From an uncultured Bacteroidota bacterium (lineage in GTDB: Bacteria > Bacteroidota > Bacteroidia > Chitinophagales > Chitinophagaceae), in contig CAMLEX010000078.1 of the NCBI GenBank assembly GCA_946479055.1, positions 1-11,652 on the forward strand: a stretch of 11,652 bases of DNA, written 5' to 3'. The position numbers and the translations under genes were made by a program. Shown here piece after piece: positions 7,497-11,652 of the stretch; within the stretch, counting starts at the first letter, position 1, and every line of letters starts with the position of its first letter. A model generated the notes under the pieces. The model did no database searches. It was not told where the DNA came from and saw nothing but the letters and a program-made list of their open reading frames with translations.

Positions 7497-8012
7497 TTAA
7501 TTTTTATCAACGATTTCAGCCAGTTCATTTTCTACCATGCCATACCGGCCATATTCTACAACGCGGCCGAGTTCTTTTCCTTCTTTCATCACAATGACCG
7601 TAGGCACATTTATTATATTAAAAGCATCAGTAAGATGGCTGATGGTTTTTTTATTGCGGTCAACACTTATCAACGTAACATTATCATTTGAAAATCCTGC
7701 CGCATCTAAAAACGGGAAGAGCTTTGGAATGATAGCATGTGAATCTTCGCACCACGTACCGAGGAAAATTACCAACTGAATACTATCCTTGTGTTTTCCA
7801 AAAGTGACGGCGGTTTCTTTTCCGGCTGGATAGGATTTAAGATTTTGTTTATACCATTTAAATGAACTGTCATTTGCAAGGATATCTCTTGATATAATCC
7901 CTTTCAGGATCTTTTCACCATTATGATCTTTTATGACTTCGTATTGCGTCTGCGTAAAACCAGTTGAAGTAATTGTGATAAAGGCAGCAAAGAGAAAAAG
8001 AAATTTCTTCAT
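7497..8012 (-). CDS. Exported thioredoxin-fold protein with a single active-site cysteine (WCEDS)
   Basis: The 171-residue protein has a signal peptide (basic MKK, hydrophobic core 4-17, probable cleavage near 20-21), so the mature domain should lie in the periplasm or outside. The thioredoxin fold is shown by strand QLVIFLGTWCEDSH (79-92) at the usual active-site place, by LISVDRN (114-120), and by the cis-proline loop INVPTVIVM (134-142) with P137. The redox motif is C88-E-D-S91: the second cysteine of CxxC is replaced by serine, and C88 is the only cysteine in the protein. It therefore cannot form the usual intramolecular disulfide; it may act as a monothiol reductant or isomerase, or bind a partner. 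ATG at 8012 fits the signal peptide. MerR lies upstream on the same strand, 160 bp away. The fold is sure; the activity is not. Confidence 0.85.
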   Translation of the reverse strand: MKKFLFLFAAFITITSTGFTQTQYEVIKDHNGEKILKGIISRDILANDSSFKWYKQNLKSYPAGKETAVTFGKHKDSIQLVIFLGTWCEDSHAIIPKLFPFLDAAGFSNDNVTLISVDRNKKTISHLTDAFNIINVPTVIVMKEGKELGRVVEYGRYGMVENELAEIVDKN

Positions 8013-8029
8013 GCATTGAAATTAAGTAA

Positions 8030-8037
8030 CAAAAATA
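8030..8037 (-). promoter_or_regulatory. Possible -7 box for the thioredoxin-like gene
   Basis: Read on the minus strand the bases are TATTTTTG, a full match to TAnnTTTG, ending 17 bp before the ATG. The nearest TTG upstream is 27 bases from the box, longer than usual, so the -33 element is weak. The rest of the 160-bp gap up to merR shows only weak hairpins. Confidence 0.35.
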
Positions 8038-8172
8038 TTGGCTAACCGGGGAAAGATGTAAAAGCAATCGTTAAAGTTGCAAAAGATAGAAATATATGAC
8101 TGTTCTTTTCAGTAAACAGATCGTTAGTTAGCGGCTTTTGCTAGCGCTTAGGAAAGTGGTTCGGCATCGGCC

Positions 8173-8715
8173 TTAGATACTAGCCTTCAACTCCAGTAGG
8201 AAAGTTTTGATCTTTTCCAATGATTGGATCATAGCAAACTTTTCTTCCGCTTTTTTATTCTTTTTTAAATAATCCTTAGCTCCTTCGATAGTGAATTTGC
8301 GGCGGCGAAGCAGATCGTAGATCAGGACAAGATTTTTTATATCAACGGGTCTGAAAAAGCGATCGCCTTTCCGGTTTTTACGGGGCTGCAGTATATCAAA
8401 TTCGGTTTCCCAGTAACGAATCAGCGATTGATTTTCTTTGAACATTGTTGCTACTTCACCAATCGGGTAATATTGTTTCTGGAAAAGAATTTCATCTTCA
8501 GGAATCTCTATAAGGTCGGCATTGATACCAATCTCTTTTAATGAACGGCGTCCTCTTGTGGAAGTGGGTTTCTTAGCTAAAGCAATAGCTGACGTTTCTA
8601 TCTTCTCTTCTTCCTGTATTTGTTCAGCAATAGCAGGCTCTGCAGGAGAAATTGTTTCTTTTTCCTCTGTTACGGTTCCAAAGTCAAAAGTGATTTGTGT
8701 AAAAGGTTTGTCCAT
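8173..8715 (-). CDS. MerR-family transcriptional regulator with long N-terminal extension
   Basis: Probable DNA-binding regulator; target genes are unknown. From the ATG at 8715 it is 180 residues; a TTG at 8724 would add only three. Numbering from the ATG, residues 1-80 are acidic and low in complexity with a basic patch TSTRGRRSLKE (51-61). The winged helix domain follows: KQYYPIGEVATMF (80-92), SLIRYWETEFDIL (97-109) and wing RKGDRFFRPVDI (115-126), then LLRRRKFTIEGAKDYL (135-150). Unlike effector-binding MerR proteins there is no large C-terminal sensor domain, only a short tail (about 155-180) that may form a helix. The winged helix lies in the C-terminal half, behind the extension. Neighbours are the M23 peptidase and alaS, an arrangement I associate with Bacteroidota. 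A good promoter lies just upstream (8727-8758). Confidence 0.88.
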   Translation of the reverse strand: MDKPFTQITFDFGTVTEEKETISPAEPAIAEQIQEEEKIETSAIALAKKPTSTRGRRSLKEIGINADLIEIPEDEILFQKQYYPIGEVATMFKENQSLIRYWETEFDILQPRKNRKGDRFFRPVDIKNLVLIYDLLRRRKFTIEGAKDYLKKNKKAEEKFAMIQSLEKIKTFLLELKASI

Positions 8716-8726
8716 GCCAGTCAAAA

Positions 8727-8758
8727 CAAAGATACAAAGGTTGTATGCTGCACTGCAA
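8727..8758 (-). promoter_or_regulatory. Promoter for the MerR gene (TTG-N21-TATCTTTG)
   Basis: On the minus strand a TTG (8756-8758) lies 21 bases before TATCTTTG (8727-8734), matching the Bacteroidota -33/-7 consensus in sequence and spacing. The -7 box ends 11 bp before the preferred ATG at 8715, so transcription would begin only a few bases before the start codon. This also argues against the TTG at 8724. Confidence 0.55.
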
Positions 8759-8860
8759 AGGTTATACCAACTGTGGAAAAATAAGAGAACAACTATGAGC
8801 TTCGGGCAATAAAGTTGTTTTAGCCTTCAGTTCACAGCTAATAACACATAGCTTCTCTCC

Positions 8861-9832
8861 TTAATCAAAGCTTTGATTGGATGCGGCTGCCTGTTTTAAT
8901 AAACGGTCAAACTGATCGGGAGTAAGATCATTATAGAAAAAATAAACGGGATCAATCTTATTCCCGTTTTTATGTACTTCATAGTGGCAATGCGGTCCTG
9001 TCGATTTTCCGGTACTGCCTACCCAGCCTATTACTTCGCCCCGGGTTACTTTCTGTCCGGGGTTTGACTTTACTTTTACCATATGCCCGTACAATGTTTC
9101 GTATCCATAGCCATGATTTATGATGACATGGTTGCCATATCCATTGCCCTTATTACCGGCAATTGTTACAGTTCCGTTGGCTGTTGCATAAATAGGAGTG
9201 CCCTGTGGCGCAGCAAAATCAAGGCCGGCATGCATTTTTACTGTTTTATATACCGGATCAATGCGGTAACCAAAGCCGGACGCTATCCTGTTAAGGTCTT
9301 TATTACTTAATGGTTGAATGGCCGGAGTATGCGATAAAAGCTTCTCTTTATTTTTTATCAGCTCATCAATTTGTTCGTACGATTTACTCTGCACTTTTAC
9401 CCGGCTGCTCAATGTCGTTAAGGTTTGGATAATAGAAGAAAGCAATTGATTATTAGCCATGCCTTCTACTGTAGCGATTTCTTTTTCATTTTCTATTTCT
9501 TTGGCGCGGGCACTGTCGGGAATAGGATTAGCTTCAAAGATGGCACGGTACACATTATTATCTCTTTTTTCTAATTCAGCCATTTGCTGATCCAGGGATT
9601 TTGCCTTTTCATTAAGGTCAGCATAACGATCCCTGAGCCGTTCGTTTTGCAAACGCAATAATTTTTCATTGGGCGAGCCAACAAACTGAAATGCGAAGTA
9701 GGAGATCAAAGCTGCAGTAACGAGTGCAGCTGCAATAAAACCAAAAATGCGCAGGAGCTTTACCTGAAGGGGTACCTCAAGCTTTTCATAACGCAGTGTA
9801 TTGGTATTGTAGTAATATTTGATTTTTTTCAT
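8861..9832 (-). CDS. Membrane-anchored M23 (LytM-type) peptidoglycan metallopeptidase
   Basis: Zinc endopeptidase expected to cut peptide cross-links in the cell wall. The 323-residue protein has a basic, Tyr-rich cytoplasmic tail (1-26), one membrane segment (about 27-50), and a long helical, probably coiled-coil region (about 54-165). The LytM domain (about 180-300) shows zinc ligands in H201-xxx-D205 and HCH with H283, plus catalytic histidines H250 (LYGHM) and H281. All active-site residues are intact, so it is likely active rather than a degenerate activator. Its layout resembles the MepM/NlpD-like anchored endopeptidases, without a visible LysM domain. ATG at 9832 fits the basic tail. 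It is divergent from alaS, and MerR lies downstream on the same strand across 136 bp containing the merR promoter. A hairpin sits directly before its start codon. Confidence 0.92.
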   Translation of the reverse strand: MKKIKYYYNTNTLRYEKLEVPLQVKLLRIFGFIAAALVTAALISYFAFQFVGSPNEKLLRLQNERLRDRYADLNEKAKSLDQQMAELEKRDNNVYRAIFEANPIPDSARAKEIENEKEIATVEGMANNQLLSSIIQTLTTLSSRVKVQSKSYEQIDELIKNKEKLLSHTPAIQPLSNKDLNRIASGFGYRIDPVYKTVKMHAGLDFAAPQGTPIYATANGTVTIAGNKGNGYGNHVIINHGYGYETLYGHMVKVKSNPGQKVTRGEVIGWVGSTGKSTGPHCHYEVHKNGNKIDPVYFFYNDLTPDQFDRLLKQAAASNQSFD

Positions 9833-9835
9833 AGT

Positions 9836-9857
9836 AAACCAGCCGTTACCCTGGTTT
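9836..9857 (-). promoter_or_regulatory. Hairpin directly upstream of the M23 peptidase start
   Basis: AAACCAG (9836-9842) and CTGGTTT (9851-9857) are perfect 7-bp reverse complements with an 8-base loop. In the peptidase mRNA the stem would end three bases before the ATG, where the ribosome must bind. It could lower translation, or the palindrome could be a protein-binding site in DNA. No regulator is implied by the sequence itself. Confidence 0.45.
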
Positions 9858-9887
9858 TCACAGCGTACAAATAATGATTGAATCTTT

Positions 9888-9895
9888 TACCTTTG
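9888..9895 (+). promoter_or_regulatory. Possible -7 box for alaS
   Basis: TACCTTTG fully matches TAnnTTTG and points towards alaS. No TTG stands at the expected -33 distance (the nearest, at 9878-9880, is only 7 bases away). If used, transcripts would begin near 9902, at the base of the GC-rich hairpin, giving a leader of about 160 bases. Confidence 0.4.
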
Positions 9896-9901
9896 CGCAT
9901 C

Positions 9902-9934
9902 GGCCGTCGGATCCGCTGTGGCGGAAAGGCGGCC
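9902..9934. repeat. GC-rich nested hairpin in the alaS/M23 gap
   Basis: An outer stem GGCCG (9902-9906) / CGGCC (9930-9934) encloses an inner stem TCCGC (9912-9916) / GCGGA (9921-9925) with a TGTG loop. The block is far richer in G and C than the flanking AT-rich DNA. It lies between divergent genes, so a terminator is not expected. It may be a leader structure of alaS or a copy of a short interspersed repeat; only a genome-wide search can tell. Confidence 0.45.
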
Positions 9935-10065
9935 TGCTTATTTAGTTAAAGCATCAATGTTAACAAATATAGGGCGTTAAATAGCAAAAATCAACCCAAA
10001 TTATAGCGATTAATATGATAACCAGTGCAGAAACGCCGGTTCCCTTTGACCAAAATCAAATAAAA

Positions 10066-11652
10066 ATGACTTCAAACGAAATACGAAAACAATTTTTGGA
10101 TTTTTTCCAGTCAAAGGGCCATGAGATCGTTCCTTCGGCTCCTATCGTAGTGAAAAATGATCCCACCCTGATGTTTACCAATGCCGGTATGAACCAGTTC
10201 AAGGATTATTTTTTAGGAAATAAGAAATCTGCATACCCAAGAGTAGCCGATACGCAAAAATGTTTGCGGGTTAGTGGTAAACACAATGACCTGGAAGAAG
10301 TAGGAGTAGATACTTATCATCATACCATGTTCGAAATGCTGGGCAACTGGAGTTTTGGTGATTATTTTAAAAAAGAAGCTATCGGCTGGAGTTGGGAATT
10401 GCTGACAGAAGTATATAAGCTGGATAAAGACAAATTATATGTAACCATTTTTGAAGGTGATGAAAAAGAGGGATTACCAAAAGATGAGGAAGCCTGGAAT
10501 GAATGGAAAAAATATATAGCGGAGGACAGGATACTGTTGGGCAATAAAAAGGATAATTTCTGGGAAATGGGCGATACAGGCCCATGTGGCCCGTGTACAG
10601 AGATACATGTCGATTGCAGGACAGATGCAGAAAGAAAGCAGGTAGATGGAAAAACATTAGTGAACAATGATCATCCGCAGGTAATAGAAATATGGAATAA
10701 TGTATTTATACAATTCAATCGCTTAAAGGACGGCAGTTTGCAGCCATTGCCTGCAAAACATGTAGATACAGGAATGGGTTTTGAAAGATTAGTGCGGGTA
10801 TTACAAGTGAAGCAAAGCAATTACGATACTGATATTTTTACAGGTACTATCCATGAAGTAGAAAAGATAACGGGTAAAAAATATGATTACAGTGATAGTA
10901 AAGAAGCAATAGCTTTTCGGGTATTAGCCGATCATATAAGAGCCATCAGTTTTACCATTGCTGATGGACAATTACCGTCGAATACAGGTGCAGGATATGT
11001 AATAAGAAGAATTCTTCGCCGGGCGGTCAGGTATTATTATTCTTATCTGGATTTCAAACAACCATTGTTGCACCAGTTACTGCTGGAGTTAGCATTGCAG
11101 TTTAAATATGTTTTCCCTGAATTATACAATCAAGCGGAATTTGTTGCTAAGGTAATAAGAGAAGAAGAAGAGGCTTTTTTAAGAACATTGGAAAAAGGTA
11201 TTACTAATTTTAATGAAAGGATAAAATTAAACGAAGAAACAGTTTTTCCTGCCAGGAAGGTTTTTGACGGTGCTTCCGCATTTATCTTATTTGATACGTT
11301 TGGCTTTCCAATCGACCTAACTCAGTTGATGGCAAAAGAAATTGGTTGGGAAGTTGATATGAAACGTTTTCAGGAGGAATTACAAAAACAAAAAGACCGT
11401 TCCCGGGCCGCAACAGCTATTGATACAGAAGATTGGGTGGATGTAAATAAAGTCGATAAAACAAATTTTGTTGGTTACAATGATCTGCTGGTTGAAACGC
11501 AAGTTGTAAAGTATCGCAAAGTAAAATCAAAGGCCAAAGAGCAGTTCCAGATCGTACTGGAAACAACACCTTTCTATGCAGAAAGTGGCGGACAAGTGGG
11601 TGATAAAGGGTTTTTACAATTTGGAGAAGAAAAAATTGCTGTCACCGATACT
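10066..11652 (+). CDS. alaS: Alanyl-tRNA synthetase, 3' end cut by window edge
   Basis: Charges tRNA-Ala with alanine and edits mischarged Ser or Gly, in the cytosol. The frame is open to the right edge and gives 529 codons of an expected 870-880. The class II core is clear: [12 protein letters not shown] (3-14), [15 protein letters not shown] (32-46), the motif 2 region [13 protein letters not shown] (68-80) with [17 protein letters not shown] (85-101), [13 protein letters not shown] (169-181), and motif 3 DTGMGFERL (234-242). Next come the tRNA-recognition helices with [11 protein letters not shown] (314-324). The frame ends just after [15 protein letters not shown] (about 503-517), the entry to the editing domain; the HxxxH zinc site and C-Ala domain lie beyond the window. 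An in-frame ATG at 10015 would add 17 residues, but the family N-terminus begins at the ATG at 10066, which has an A-rich leader. Confidence 0.97.
   Translation, partial: MTSNEIRKQFLDFFQSKGHEIVPSAPIVVKNDPTLMFTNAGMNQFKDYFLGNKKSAYPRVADTQKCLRVSGKHNDLEEVGVDTYHHTMFEMLGNWSFGDYFKKEAIGWSWELLTEVYKLDKDKLYVTIFEGDEKEGLPKDEEAWNEWKKYIAEDRILLGNKKDNFWEMGDTGPCGPCTEIHVDCRTDAERKQVDGKTLVNNDHPQVIEIWNNVFIQFNRLKDGSLQPLPAKHVDTGMGFERLVRVLQVKQSNYDTDIFTGTIHEVEKITGKKYDYSDSKEAIAFRVLADHIRAISFTIADGQLPSNTGAGYVIRRILRRAVRYYYSYLDFKQPLLHQLLLELALQFKYVFPELYNQAEFVAKVIREEEEAFLRTLEKGITNFNERIKLNEETVFPARKVFDGASAFILFDTFGFPIDLTQLMAKEIGWEVDMKRFQEELQKQKDRSRAATAIDTEDWVDVNKVDKTNFVGYNDLLVETQVVKYRKVKSKAKEQFQIVLETTPFYAESGGQVGDKGFLQFGEEKIAVTDT

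Noticed and set aside
8100..8145. Two small hairpins (CTGTT/AACAG and GTTAGC/GCTAGC) downstream of merR
   Set aside because: The stems are short, one needs a G-U pair that works on only one strand, and no clean T-tract follows, so a terminator call is not supported.
10015..10065. In-frame upstream ATG for alaS, adding 17 residues
   Set aside because: The family N-terminus begins at the ATG at 10066; the extra residues resemble nothing in the family.
10362..10667. Open frames antisense to alaS
   Set aside because: They overlap conserved AlaRS motifs on the plus strand, and their Ser/Phe/Pro-rich products look like shadows.

Overview
The window looks like a chromosomal housekeeping segment from a member of Bacteroidota, most likely a Chitinophagaceae-type organism. 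The DNA is AT-rich, ribosome binding sites are A-rich rather than Shine-Dalgarno-like, and several genes carry TAnnTTTG-type -7 boxes. The neighbourhoods rsfS-ftsH-LUD and M23 peptidase / MerR / alaS are typical of that phylum. The phylum is a confident inference; the family is a softer one. I recognise no phage, transposase, CRISPR array, tRNA or rRNA.

Layout. A biotin ligase gene (birA, cut by the left edge) reads leftwards. Divergent from it run rsfS (ribosome silencing factor), ftsH (membrane AAA+ protease) and an orphan LutC-type LUD-domain gene. Then comes a 188-bp non-coding stretch with a purine-rich arm and a pyrimidine-rich arm. After it is a tight run of a gamma-glutamylcyclotransferase-like gene, lpxH (lipid A synthesis) and a secreted protein of propeller-like repeats, followed 46 bp later by an MscS-type mechanosensitive channel. 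On the minus strand follow a secreted thioredoxin-fold protein with a single active-site cysteine (convergent with the channel gene), a MerR-type regulator with a long N-terminal extension, and a membrane-anchored M23 (LytM) metallopeptidase. alaS (alanyl-tRNA synthetase, cut by the right edge) diverges from the peptidase gene.

How the genes fit together. Most products serve core cell upkeep: protein quality control (FtsH), ribosome dormancy (RsfS), biotinylation (BirA), tRNA charging (AlaRS), and envelope building and protection (LpxH, M23 peptidase, MscS). Only the lpxH/propeller junction (stop directly followed by ATG) and the short gaps in the rsfS-ftsH-LUD and GGCT-lpxH runs argue for co-transcription.

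I did not find a convincing new multi-gene system. The points worth checking are non-coding or small-scale. They are a hairpin that would end three bases before the M23 peptidase start codon, a terminator-like 9-bp hairpin at the start of the LUD gene, a GC-rich nested hairpin in the probable alaS leader, the purine/pyrimidine inverted repeat where a cdsA gene would often sit, promoter boxes very close to start codons, and the WCxxS thioredoxin.
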